In this document: positions 45,586-53,896 of the stretch, one piece after another
Layout: every line of letters starts with the position of its first letter
How positions within the stretch are numbered: the stretch's first letter is position 1
Source of the DNA: Planotetraspora thailandica
GTDB lineage: Bacteria; Actinomycetota; Actinomycetes; Streptosporangiales; Streptosporangiaceae
Direction: 5' to 3'
Assembly (NCBI RefSeq): GCF_016863335.1
Contig: NZ_BOOR01000012.1
Span: forward strand, 246,084-310,083
DNA length: 64,000 nt
Notes under the pieces: generated by a model
Told to the model about the DNA's origin: nothing
Seen by the model: only the letters and a program-made list of their open reading frames with translations
Database searches by the model: none
Made by a program: the position numbers and the translations under genes

Positions 45586-46203
45586 TCAGTCGAACCAGAC
45601 GACCAGCCGCACGCCGTCGGGACCGAACCGTTGCGCCAGGGCCCGCATCACTTCGAAGACGTGCTCCCACCCGGTGCCGGGGCCCAGCACGTCATGCCGG
45701 GTCACCGGGACGTACTCGAGTGTCGCTCCAGCCGCCTCCCATCGAAGGGCCGGAGCGTCGACAGGTGAGGCGCCCAGCGGCGGTGTGCCGTACTGCTCGA
45801 CGACCTCATCGGGCCACTGCTCGTCGATCCGATACTGGTGGATCAACCCGCCTCGCTGGACCTGCAGCGTCCCCCTCGCGGCGGGGCGGACGGTCATGTC
45901 CAGCTCACGAAGCTCCGCCCACGAAACCCACGTGCAGCCATGGATGGCGGCGTCGATCCGTGCGTCGTTCTCGTAGTCGGTGCGGACGGCTTCGGAGACG
46001 TCGGCCGGCAGGCCGCGGCCGGCTGCGACCGGGGGCCAGCCGAGCCGGTTGCGGACGCCGAAGAGGCAGCCGAACGTGTCCAAGTCGCTGCCGTCATAGA
46101 GCGGGTAGAGGGGCATCGACACCGACCACGGCTCCCACTCGTACCAGTCCTCATCGGCTAAGGGGTGACGCGCCTCGATGACGCCGTAGATGTCGGTGCC
46201 CAC
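45586..46203 (-). CDS. Conserved hypothetical protein
   Basis: A 205-residue acidic soluble protein that begins MGTDIYGVIEARHPLADEDW and is rich in Trp. Other recognisable stretches are DLDTFGCLFGVRNRLGWPPV and a central CTWVSWAELRELDMT. I cannot name a family; the MGTDIYG opening seems to recur in uncharacterised actinobacterial and phage proteins, but I cannot check it. No signal peptide or membrane segment is present. GTG 46203 fits a leaderless start: the minus-strand TACCCT box (46210-46215) is 6 nt upstream. Together with the oxidoreductase pair it forms the insert between parA and scpA. Confidence 0.7.
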   Translation of the reverse strand: MGTDIYGVIEARHPLADEDWYEWEPWSVSMPLYPLYDGSDLDTFGCLFGVRNRLGWPPVAAGRGLPADVSEAVRTDYENDARIDAAIHGCTWVSWAELRELDMTVRPAARGTLQVQRGGLIHQYRIDEQWPDEVVEQYGTPPLGASPVDAPALRWEAAGATLEYVPVTRHDVLGPGTGWEHVFEVMRALAQRFGPDGVRLVVWFD

Positions 46204-46349
46204 GACGACAGGGTAGGCAGATCGTGATCATTGCCGCCTGCCTATTTTTGGGCCGACGCCACGAAGACGACCGTGCGGACGCGCTCTACGGCGAGGGGAT
46301 TCACGCGGCCGTCCGGCGGCGACCCGCCGCGTGGGGGACAATGAGAGGC

Positions 46350-47213
46350 GTGATCGAGCAGGAGACGGAGCAGGAGAGCCCGCCCAAGGACGGCTTCCAG
46401 GTGCACCTGGACGTCTTCGAGGGCCCGTTTGACCTGCTCCTCGGATTGATCTCCAAGCACAAGCTCGACATCACCGAGGTCTCCCTGCACAAGGTCACCG
46501 ACGAGTTCATCGCCTACATCCGCTCACGCGGCCCCGAATGGGACCTCGACCAGACCAGCCACTTCCTGCTCGTCGCCGCGACCTTGCTGGATCTCAAGGC
46601 CGCCAGGCTCCTGCCGACCGGTGAGGTCGAGGATGAGGAGGACCTCGCCCTATTGGAGGCCCGCGACCTGCTGTTCGCCCGGCTGCTCCAATACCGGGCC
46701 TACAAGGAGGTGGCGAAGGTCTTCTCCGGCCGGATGGCCGAGGAGGCGCTGCGTTTCCCCAGAGCCGTCCCCATGGAGAAGCGGTTCGCGGAGCTCCTAC
46801 CCGAGCTGGTGCTCGGCATCGGGCCCGAGCAGCTGGCGAAGATCGCGGCCCGGGCGTTCACGCCGAAGGCGCCGCCGTCCGTCTCGGTCAGCCACATGTA
46901 CCAACCGCTCGCCAGTGTCCGCGAACAGGCGGCTATCCTTGTCGAGCGGCTCAGACGAGTCCAGAAGGCGACGTTCCGGGCACTGACCGCCGACTGCTCG
47001 GGCACGTTCGAGATCGTCGCCCGCTTCCTGGCCATCTTGGAGCTCTTCCGGGAGGCCGCCGTCACGTTCGAGCAGCTCGAGCCCCTGGGCGATCTCTACG
47101 TGACCTGGACGGGCTCGTCCGACGGTGAGGTGGCCGTCGGGGACGACTACGACCAGGCCAAAAGCGCCCCCGGCCGCGACGAGGGCGACGAGGGCGACGG
47201 GGACGACGAGTGA
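46350..47213 (+). CDS. scpA: Segregation and condensation protein A (kleisin)
   Basis: ScpA is the kleisin that bridges SMC heads and, with ScpB, forms the condensin complex. The conserved N-terminal stretch FQVHLDVFEGPFDLLLGLI is at about residues 13-31, followed by SKHKLDITEVSLHKVTDEF. The winged-helix C-terminus (FRALTADCSGTFEIVARFLA, ILELFREAAVTFEQLEPLGD) is intact, and an acidic tail ends the protein. GTG 46350 lies 7 nt after a GACAAT -10-like box; ATG 46341, in frame, is an alternative. Longer upstream frames have no family similarity. scpB follows 123 bp downstream. Confidence 0.95.
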   Translation: MIEQETEQESPPKDGFQVHLDVFEGPFDLLLGLISKHKLDITEVSLHKVTDEFIAYIRSRGPEWDLDQTSHFLLVAATLLDLKAARLLPTGEVEDEEDLALLEARDLLFARLLQYRAYKEVAKVFSGRMAEEALRFPRAVPMEKRFAELLPELVLGIGPEQLAKIAARAFTPKAPPSVSVSHMYQPLASVREQAAILVERLRRVQKATFRALTADCSGTFEIVARFLAILELFREAAVTFEQLEPLGDLYVTWTGSSDGEVAVGDDYDQAKSAPGRDEGDEGDGDDE

Positions 47214-47336
47214 CCGGCACGCCCGCGGGAGCCCCGGCCGTCCCGGTCGCCGCCTCGCGGTGAGCATCGAGGCCCGACGAAACGGCGCGAGCGGCGGCAG
47301 GACGAGCCCGCGCCCCGAAACGACGAACGAGGAGCT

Positions 47337-47939
47337 ATGGAAGCGAGCGACGCCTCCGGACTCGCCGACCACATCGGCGTCCCCGAAGAGGGCGAAGCCG
47401 GGCCCGGCCTGTCCGCGGCGCTGGAGTCGATCCTCATGGTCGTGGACGAGCCCGTCGCCGAGATCACGCTGGCCCAGGTGCTGGAGCGGCCCACCAACGA
47501 GATCAGCGCGGCGTTGCGGGCGCTGTCGGAGGAATACACTGCCGCAGGCAGAGGTTTCGACCTGCGGGAGGTCGCCGGAGGCTGGCGCTTCTACACCCGG
47601 GCCGAATGCGCCCCGCTGGTGGAGAGGTTCGTCAGAGACGGCCAGCAGGCGCGCCTGACCCAGGCCGCGCTGGAGACGCTCGCCGTGGTCGCCTACCGCC
47701 AGCCGGTCAGCCGGGCCAGGGTGGCGGCCGTGCGCGGCGTGAACAGCGACAGCGTCATGCGGACGCTGCTCGCACGCGGCCTCGTGGAAGAGGCCGGGGT
47801 CGATCAGGAGAGCCAGGCCGTGCTCTACCGGACGACCAGCTATTTCCTGGAGAGACTGGGGCTGCGGGAGCTCGGCGAGCTTCCCGAGCTGGCCCCCTTC
47901 CTCCCGGACAACGTGGAAACCCTTGAGGAGCAGAAGTGA
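47337..47939 (+). CDS. scpB: Segregation and condensation protein B
   Basis: ScpB dimers bind the central part of ScpA in the SMC-ScpAB condensin. The 200-residue product contains the family's two winged helices: ALESILMVVDEPVAEITLAQ near residue 26, then RFYTRAECAPLVERF, TQAALETLAVVAYRQPVSRA and VRGVNSDSVMRTLLARGLV. The start ATG 47337 follows GAGGAG. The last codons overlap the start of the pseudouridine synthase gene (GTGA), so expression is coupled. Confidence 0.95.
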   Translation: MEASDASGLADHIGVPEEGEAGPGLSAALESILMVVDEPVAEITLAQVLERPTNEISAALRALSEEYTAAGRGFDLREVAGGWRFYTRAECAPLVERFVRDGQQARLTQAALETLAVVAYRQPVSRARVAAVRGVNSDSVMRTLLARGLVEEAGVDQESQAVLYRTTSYFLERLGLRELGELPELAPFLPDNVETLEEQK

Positions 47940-49801
47940 ACAGCAGGAGCACCCCGTCCGGTGATGGACGCGGTCAGAACCGGAACACCGGCCGGAGCGG
48001 AGGAGCGGCGGGCCGCTCGGGAGGATCGAGCGGATTCCGCAGCGGTCCCGGCGGCACCCGCGGAGGATCCCGCGGCGGCAGCCGTGGAGCGCAGGGGGAC
48101 AGGCGTGGAGGTTTCCGCGGGTCGGACTCCGGATCGGGATTCCGGCAGAGCGGTGGAACCGGGTCCGACGGCGGTTTCCGCTCCAGGGACGCCGGGGAGC
48201 GCGGCGGCTCGCGCGGCCGGTACGGCAGGCCGGAGGGCGACAGGGACGGGTACAGGAGCGAGCGCGGCTCCTCCAGGTCCGACTCTCCCCGGTCCGGCTC
48301 CTTCCGGTCGGATTCCTTCCGGGCCGAGCGGGGCGGTTCCCGCGAGCGGTACGGCAGGCCGGATGACGACCGCGGATACCGCGGCGAGCGGCCGGGCCGC
48401 GACGCCGGGGACGACCGCGGCGGCTACCGGGGCGGCGGCTCGGATCGGCGTGAGCGCGCCCCCCGGCGCGAGGAGACGCGCGGATACGGTCGCGACGACC
48501 GCCGTGACAGCCGCGACGACCGTCGTGATGACCGCCGTGACAGCCGGGACAGCCGGGACGACCGTCGAGATTACCGCGACGGGGGCGACCGGCGGGACGG
48601 TGTGCGGCGCGAGCGCGGGGACGGGCGCCCGTCCCAGGAGCGAGCGGGGTTCCGTGCCGAGCGGGGCGGCGCCCGCACCCAGCCCGATCGCGGTGCCCGG
48701 GGCGGCCGGAGCGACCGGCGTGACGACGTCCAGACGATCGGCGACGGCTACGGCCGCGGCGGTTCCGGGCGGGGCTCCTTCGGCCGTGGCGGCGGGGACG
48801 ACAGGGGCGGCTCCCGTGGCCGTTTCGGCAGGGACGGCTCCCGCCGGGACACGCGTGCCGGTTCCGGCGGCTCCCGGTCGGGTTCGGGAGGCACGGGCGG
48901 TTCGGGAGGCACGGGCGGTTCCCGTGGCAGCCGGCCGTACGGGCAGGGCGGGGCGGGCCGCGGCGGAGCGGACCGGACCGTCGGCGAGAACCCGTTCAAG
49001 AGCGCCCGGCAACCGCGGCGCGACCCGGACTTCTACGACGAGGACTACACCGACGAGCGCGACACCACCGAGGTGCCGGGCGGCCAGCGGCTTCAGAAGG
49101 TGCTGGCCCAGGCCGGCATCGCCAGCCGCCGGGCCTGCGAGGAGATGATCGGCGACGGCCGCGTGACGGTGGACGGTCAGGTGGTGCGCCGCTTCGGTGC
49201 GCGGGTCGACCCCGCCAAGCAGGTCATCCACGTCGACGGCAAGCGCATCCCGGCCTCGCCCGACCTCGTCTACTACGCCCTGAACAAGCCGATCGGCGTC
49301 GTGAGCACCATGGAGGACCCGGACGGCCGGCCGTGCCTCCAGGACTACGTGCAGGAGCTGTCCACGCGGCTGTTCCACGTCGGGCGGCTCGACACCGAGA
49401 CCGAGGGCCTGCTGCTGTTCACCAACGACGGGGAGCTCGCCCACCGGCTGACCCACCCGAGTTACGGCGTGCAGAAGAAGTACTGGGCCAAGGTGCCCGG
49501 TCCCATTCCGCGCGACCTGCACCGGGTGCTCCGCAAGGGCATCGAGCTCGAGGACGGGCTGGCCAAGGTCGACGAGTTCCACGTCGTGCAGGAGCACGCC
49601 CAGCAGGCGCTCGTGGAGATCGTCCTGCACGAGGGGCGCAAGCACATCGTCAGACGGCTGCTCGAGGCCTCGGGCCACCGGGTGATCGACCTCGCCCGCA
49701 TCGAGTTCGGCCCGGTCAAGCTGGGGCGTCTCAAGCCGGGCACGGTGCGGACCCTGACCGTGCAGGAGATCGGCGAGCTGTACGCGGCCGTGGGCCTCTA
49801 A
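47936..49801 (+). CDS. rluB: Ribosomal pseudouridine synthase RluB/RsuA type with long RG/DR-rich extension
   Basis: A 621-residue enzyme of the RsuA/RluB/E/F family that isomerises a uridine in rRNA. The C-terminal 250 residues are standard: S4 domain (RLQKVLAQAGIASRRACEEM), YYALNKPIGVVSTMEDP, catalytic GRLDTETEGLLLFTNDG, and EGRKHIVRRLLEASGH. The first ~365 residues are low-complexity, made of Gly, Arg, Ser and Asp (repeats such as RRDSRDDRRDDRRDSR and GGSRGG), and must be disordered. They may bind RNA or phase-separate. Actinobacterial homologues often carry a shorter extension. The GTG 47936 overlaps the scpB stop. Confidence 0.93.
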   Translation: MNSRSTPSGDGRGQNRNTGRSGGAAGRSGGSSGFRSGPGGTRGGSRGGSRGAQGDRRGGFRGSDSGSGFRQSGGTGSDGGFRSRDAGERGGSRGRYGRPEGDRDGYRSERGSSRSDSPRSGSFRSDSFRAERGGSRERYGRPDDDRGYRGERPGRDAGDDRGGYRGGGSDRRERAPRREETRGYGRDDRRDSRDDRRDDRRDSRDSRDDRRDYRDGGDRRDGVRRERGDGRPSQERAGFRAERGGARTQPDRGARGGRSDRRDDVQTIGDGYGRGGSGRGSFGRGGGDDRGGSRGRFGRDGSRRDTRAGSGGSRSGSGGTGGSGGTGGSRGSRPYGQGGAGRGGADRTVGENPFKSARQPRRDPDFYDEDYTDERDTTEVPGGQRLQKVLAQAGIASRRACEEMIGDGRVTVDGQVVRRFGARVDPAKQVIHVDGKRIPASPDLVYYALNKPIGVVSTMEDPDGRPCLQDYVQELSTRLFHVGRLDTETEGLLLFTNDGELAHRLTHPSYGVQKKYWAKVPGPIPRDLHRVLRKGIELEDGLAKVDEFHVVQEHAQQALVEIVLHEGRKHIVRRLLEASGHRVIDLARIEFGPVKLGRLKPGTVRTLTVQEIGELYAAVGL

Positions 49802-49856
49802 CCTGGGCCGTCCGGCGAACGAACTTCGCATTCGGGCACAATGTCTGTGGGTCAAG

Positions 49857-49884
49857 GAGACGGGTGGCTCAGCCCGCCCGTCTC
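49857..49884 (+). promoter_or_regulatory. Leader hairpin upstream of aroH
   Basis: GAGACGGG (49857-49864) pairs with CCCGTCTC (49877-49884), 24 nt before the aroH ATG. CACAAT at 49837-49842 is a candidate -10, which would place the hairpin in the transcript leader. It may also terminate rluB transcription. Confidence 0.45.
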
Positions 49885-49908
49885 TCCGTTTCCTGGGAGG
49901 GGAATGAC

Positions 49909-50268
49909 ATGGTGCGGGCAGTACGCGGTGCCATCCAGGTCGACGCCGACGATCGTGACTCGATCATCGCCGGCACGACCGAGCTGGTGACCGAGGTGAT
50001 GGAGCGCAACAAGCTTACGACCGACGACGTCATCAGTGTGATCTTCACGGCCACGCCCGACCTGACCGCCGAGTTTCCCGCCCTGGCGGCCCGCAAGCTG
50101 GGTTTCCACGATGTGCCCCTCCTGTGCGCCTCGGAGATCGACGTGCCGGGCGCGCTGCCCCGGGTGGTGCGCCTCATGGCGCACGTGGCGACGGACCGCC
50201 CGCGGCAGGAGATCCACCACGTCTACCTGCGCGGCGCTGCGGCCCTGCGGGTCGACATCGCTCAGTGA
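49909..50268 (+). CDS. aroH: Chorismate mutase, AroH class
   Basis: Converts chorismate to prephenate, the first committed step to tyrosine and phenylalanine. This is the small trimeric AroH fold, 119 residues, with VRAVRGAIQVDADD at the N-terminus, TELVTEVMERNKL, SVIFTATPDLTAEFPA and the final IHHVYLRGAAALRVD carrying the active-site Arg/Tyr region. ATG 49909 follows GGGAGGGGAA. It lies directly before tyrA, which uses its product. Confidence 0.95.
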   Translation: MVRAVRGAIQVDADDRDSIIAGTTELVTEVMERNKLTTDDVISVIFTATPDLTAEFPALAARKLGFHDVPLLCASEIDVPGALPRVVRLMAHVATDRPRQEIHHVYLRGAAALRVDIAQ

Positions 50269-50295
50269 CACCCGCCCGCTGACGGCTCACATGGC

Positions 50296-50319
50296 GTGTA
50301 CGGCAGGCCGTCCGTACAC
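50296..50319 (+). promoter_or_regulatory. tyrA leader hairpin 1
   Basis: GTGTACGG (50296-50303) pairs perfectly with CCGTACAC (50312-50319) around an 8-nt loop in the aroH-tyrA intergenic leader. Confidence 0.5.
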
Positions 50320-50337
50320 GCCGGCCGGACGGCGGGC

Positions 50338-50375
50338 GCGGGCGGCCGGCCCTCACGGGCCGTACGGCCGCCCGC
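50338..50375 (+). promoter_or_regulatory. tyrA leader hairpin 2
   Basis: GCGGGCGGCC (50338-50347) pairs with GGCCGCCCGC (50366-50375). Inside it GGCCC and GGGCC pair around TCAC. Its stability suggests a terminator or attenuator between aroH and tyrA, 64 nt before the tyrA ATG. Confidence 0.5.
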
Positions 50376-50439
50376 TGGACGGGAACGGACCGGCATACCG
50401 GCCGGTCGGCCCGATGAGACGGCTCTCGAGGACGACGAC

Positions 50440-51534
50440 ATGACTCCCATCGAGGACACGGCGATCAGCAGCGCCGTCGTGATCGGCACCGGGCTGATCG
50501 GCACCTCGATCGCGCTCGCGCTCCGGCAGAAGGGGGTCCGGGTCTTCCTCTCCGACCGCGACCCGTCGGCCGTACGGCTGGCGCGGGAGCTGGGCGCGGG
50601 TGAGGACTGGCCGTCCGACCGCACGGTCGACCTCGCGATCATCGCCGTTCCCCCGCAGTTCGTCGCGCAGCAGCTGCTCGACCTGCAGAAGAACGACACC
50701 GCGCGCGTCTACACCGATGTCGCCAGCGTCAAGGTGCTGCCGCTCGACCAGGCCGCTCAGCTGGGGTGCGACCTGTCCAGTTATGTGGCGGGGCATCCCC
50801 TCGCCGGCCGGGAACGGTCCGGGCCCGCGGCTGCCAGAGCCGATCTGTTCCTGGGCCGCCCGTGGGCGCTCTGCCCGACGCCGGAGACCACGCCGGCGGC
50901 ACTGGACACGGCTCTCGAACTGGTCGCGCTGTGCGGCGGAAACGCCACCCAGGTGGACGCCGAGCAGCACGACAGGGCCGTCGCGGTCGTCTCCCACGTG
51001 CCCCATGTCACCGCCGCCGCCGTCGCCGCGCGGCTGTCGGAGGCGTCCGACACCGCCCTCGGCCTGTCCGGGCAGGGCGTACGTGACGTCACTCGCATCG
51101 CGGCGGGCGACCCGTCGTTGTGGACGGGCATCCTGTCGGGCAACGCCACACCGGTGGCCGAGGTCCTGGAGGCGCTGGTGGCCGACCTTTCGGCCGTGGC
51201 GCGGTCCCTGCGCGAATTCGCCGGGGAGGGCGCGGCGGTGAGCGGAGTCACCGACCTGCTCGAACGCGGAGTGCGCGGCACGGGCCGCATCCCCGGCAAA
51301 CACGGTGGGCCGGCCAGGACGTACGCGGTCGTCCAGGTCGTCATCGGCGACCGCCCCGGCGAGCTCGCGCGGCTCGTGCAGGCGGCGGGGGAGACCGGCG
51401 TCAACATCGAGGACATCCGGCTGGAGCACGCCCCCGGCCTGCCGCTGGGCGCGGCCGAGCTGTACGTCCAGCCGGAGGCGGCGGACGCCCTGGCCGACGG
51501 GCTGCGCCGGCGCGGCTGGCACGTGCCCGTCTGA
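50440..51534 (+). CDS. tyrA: Prephenate dehydrogenase with ACT domain
   Basis: TyrA oxidises prephenate with NAD(P)+ to 4-hydroxyphenylpyruvate, the tyrosine precursor. The 364-residue protein has an N-terminal Rossmann motif (VVIGTGLIGTSIALAL), TDVASVKV, the substrate-site AGHPLAGRERSG, and a helical C-terminal dimer domain with VSHVPHVTAAAVAARL. It ends with a regulatory ACT domain (VVIGDRPGELARLVQAAG), the site for tyrosine feedback in this family. The ATG at 50440 is favoured over longer upstream frames by the family N-terminus. A 50-codon open frame from ATG 50291 ends on the tyrA start (ATGA). Confidence 0.95.
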   Translation: MTPIEDTAISSAVVIGTGLIGTSIALALRQKGVRVFLSDRDPSAVRLARELGAGEDWPSDRTVDLAIIAVPPQFVAQQLLDLQKNDTARVYTDVASVKVLPLDQAAQLGCDLSSYVAGHPLAGRERSGPAAARADLFLGRPWALCPTPETTPAALDTALELVALCGGNATQVDAEQHDRAVAVVSHVPHVTAAAVAARLSEASDTALGLSGQGVRDVTRIAAGDPSLWTGILSGNATPVAEVLEALVADLSAVARSLREFAGEGAAVSGVTDLLERGVRGTGRIPGKHGGPARTYAVVQVVIGDRPGELARLVQAAGETGVNIEDIRLEHAPGLPLGAAELYVQPEAADALADGLRRRGWHVPV

Positions 51535-51581
51535 GTTCCGGCGCGGCGCGAACGCCGGCCAGGACGTCCGCTGGATGTCCG

Positions 51582-53744
51582 TCAGGTGCGAGCAGGGCGA
51601 GAATCGAGCCGGCCCGTGGACGCGCCGGAGCCGGGAATCGCCGGGCCGGCCGTGCCGTACCGCCGCCACCACCGGGCCAGCGGCCCGGGCGCCCACCAGG
51701 CCCACCGCCCGAGCAGCCGCATCGTCGCGGGCACGAGCAGGCCCCGCACCACGACGGCGTCCACCGCCACGGCGACCACCAGGCCGATGCCGGCCATCTT
51801 CATGAACACGATGCCGGACAGGGCGAACCCGCCGACGACGATCGCCACCAGCAGGGCGGCGCTGGTGATGACATGGGCGGTGCGTTGCAGCCCCACCGCG
51901 GTCGCCTCGGCGACGTCGCCCGTGCGGTCGTATTCCTCCCGGACCCGGGACAGCAGGAACACCTCGTAGTCCATGGCCAGGCCGAAGGCGATCGCGACGA
52001 TCAGCACGGGGAAGTTCACGTCGACCGCGCCGACCGCCTGGAGCCCCAGCAGGCCGTCGAGCAGGCCGTCCTGGAAGATGAGCTTGATGGCGCCGAAGGC
52101 CGCGGCGAGCGACAGCAGGTTGAGTACCACCGACTTGAGCGGCAGCACCACCGAACCGAACGCCAGGAACAGGACCGCGAAGGACACCACGGCCGCGAAC
52201 AACGCCATCCACGGCATGCGGGAGGTGACCATGTTCACGATGTCCACCCGCGAGGCCGGCATGCCGGTGAACGAGGCGGTGCCGCCCGCGGGCGCGGGGA
52301 CCGCGCGGAGGTCCTCGACCATGCGCCGGGCGTCGCGCGACATCGGGTCCATCGAATAGCCGAGGGTGATCCTGGCCTGGCGGCCGGCGGCTCCCGTGAC
52401 CGCCGCGCCCTCGACTCCCGGCACCGCGTCGAGCCGTGCGGCGTAGGCGTCCAAGGTGGCCAGGTCGGCGGGGCCGGGCGACTCGACGACGGCGGTGAGC
52501 AGCTTGCCCGGGTCGGCGGCGAAGCGCGCCGCCAGTTCCTGGGTGACGACCCGGGCGTCGGCGCTCGGGGGGAGCACCCAGTCGCCGGGACGGGCCCAGT
52601 TCACGCCGAGGAACGGCAGGCCGAGCGCGGCCAGCACGACGACGATGCCGACCGTGTTGCGCAGCGGGCGCCGCATGACGGCGTGGGCGACCCGGTACCA
52701 CCGCCCCGCCAGGGGGTCGGCCGTCCGGGACCGGGCCGTCTTCAACCTGGTGCCCATGGACGTGAGGATCGCCGGCAGCACGGTGAGGGAGGCGAGCACG
52801 GCGACGATCACCGTGCCCGCCCCCGCATAGCCCATGGACAGCAGGAACCGTGACGGGAACAGCGTGAGCCCGGAGAACGACACGGCCACCACGGCCCCGG
52901 AGAACACGATGGTGCGGCCCGCCGTGGCCATCGTGCGTTCCACCGCCGCCTCCACGGTGGCGCCCGCCGACAGCTCCTCGCGGAACCGGGTGACGGCCAG
53001 CAGCGCGTAGTCGATGGCCAGACCGAGGCCGAGGATGGTGACGACCTGGATGGCGAAGGTCGAGATGTCGGTGAAGAACGTGACGAACCGCAGCAGCGCG
53101 AGCGAGCCGAGTGCCGCCGTGATCCCGATGATCAGGGGGATGGCGGCCGCCCGGACGCTCCGGAAGATCACGATCAGCAGGATCAGCAGCACCGGGATCG
53201 AGACCGCCTCGGCGATCGCGAGGTCGCGCAGCGTCATCCGGTTCACCTGGTCGGTCATGGCCGTGGTGCCGCCGAAGCGCACCGTGAGCCCTTCGGCCGC
53301 GAAATCGCCTTGGATCCTCCTCAGCTGCTGGACCCGCTCCTGATCGTCGGCCGAGCGCAACTGCACGGTGACGTAGGTGGCGTGCCTGTCCTTCGCGACG
53401 AATCCGGGCGATCCGGTCGACCAGTAGGAGTCGAGCCGGGTGACGTCGTCGCGGGGGACCGATTCCAGCGCCCGCTGTACGGGGCCGGAGAAGGCGGGGT
53501 CGTCCACGGTGAGCCGGTCGCTCTCGTAGAGGACGACCAGGTCATTGGCGTGCCGCCCGAGCGGCCCGGCGAGCACGCGGTCCGCGTGCGCGGACGGGCT
53601 CCCGGGGTCGTCGAAGCCGGCGCCGCCGCCGAGCCGCGAGAAGACGCCGGTGCCCCAGACCGCCGAGAAGGCGACGAGCACCAGCGTCCCCACCATGATC
53701 CACCGGCGGCGCCGGCCGGCGAACCTGCCCAGAGTGGCGAACAT
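51582..53744 (-). CDS. MMPL-family RND transporter
   Basis: A 720-residue RND-superfamily exporter with 12 transmembrane helices and two large periplasmic loops. The proton-relay Asp-Tyr pairs are kept in both halves: LGLGLAIDYALLAVTRFREE and AIAFGLAMDYEVFLLSRVRE. The substrate is probably a lipid or lipophilic compound, as for mycobacterial MmpL proteins, but cannot be named. ATG 53744 is chosen (MFATLGRFAG) because GGAGG lies 5 nt upstream; ATG 53756 overlaps that site. GGATAG/CTATCC palindromes cover its promoter. It interrupts the usual tyrA-cmk order. Confidence 0.92.
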   Translation of the reverse strand: MFATLGRFAGRRRRWIMVGTLVLVAFSAVWGTGVFSRLGGGAGFDDPGSPSAHADRVLAGPLGRHANDLVVLYESDRLTVDDPAFSGPVQRALESVPRDDVTRLDSYWSTGSPGFVAKDRHATYVTVQLRSADDQERVQQLRRIQGDFAAEGLTVRFGGTTAMTDQVNRMTLRDLAIAEAVSIPVLLILLIVIFRSVRAAAIPLIIGITAALGSLALLRFVTFFTDISTFAIQVVTILGLGLAIDYALLAVTRFREELSAGATVEAAVERTMATAGRTIVFSGAVVAVSFSGLTLFPSRFLLSMGYAGAGTVIVAVLASLTVLPAILTSMGTRLKTARSRTADPLAGRWYRVAHAVMRRPLRNTVGIVVVLAALGLPFLGVNWARPGDWVLPPSADARVVTQELAARFAADPGKLLTAVVESPGPADLATLDAYAARLDAVPGVEGAAVTGAAGRQARITLGYSMDPMSRDARRMVEDLRAVPAPAGGTASFTGMPASRVDIVNMVTSRMPWMALFAAVVSFAVLFLAFGSVVLPLKSVVLNLLSLAAAFGAIKLIFQDGLLDGLLGLQAVGAVDVNFPVLIVAIAFGLAMDYEVFLLSRVREEYDRTGDVAEATAVGLQRTAHVITSAALLVAIVVGGFALSGIVFMKMAGIGLVVAVAVDAVVVRGLLVPATMRLLGRWAWWAPGPLARWWRRYGTAGPAIPGSGASTGRLDSRPART

Positions 53745-53759
53745 GCGGACCTCCATGAT

Positions 53760-53807
53760 GGATAGTAGAAAGTATTGCTATCCACTTTATGGATAGTGAT
53801 GCTATCC
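53760..53807. promoter_or_regulatory. GGATAG/CTATCC palindromic operator cluster
   Basis: GGATAG at 53760-53765 and 53791-53796 (31 bp apart), CTATCC at 53778-53783 and 53802-53807. The right pair forms the dyad GGATAG-TGATG-CTATCC, the size of a typical TetR operator. The middle CTATCC...GGATAG is also a dyad, within a possible TTGCTA-N19-TGCTAT promoter of MerR type. It lies 16 bp before the MMPL start. Confidence 0.65.
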
Positions 53808-53896
53808 GCTCGGTGGTGAGGCGGGCAAGACCTCGCGGGCGGTGCCGTACACCGCGGGGGTCCTATCCTGGGGGCACGTGGCGAGGGAGAGAGACG

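Noticed and set aside
46224..46349. Longer N-terminus for ScpA
   Set aside because: The extra residues are Arg/Ala-rich without family similarity; a -10-like box precedes GTG 46350.
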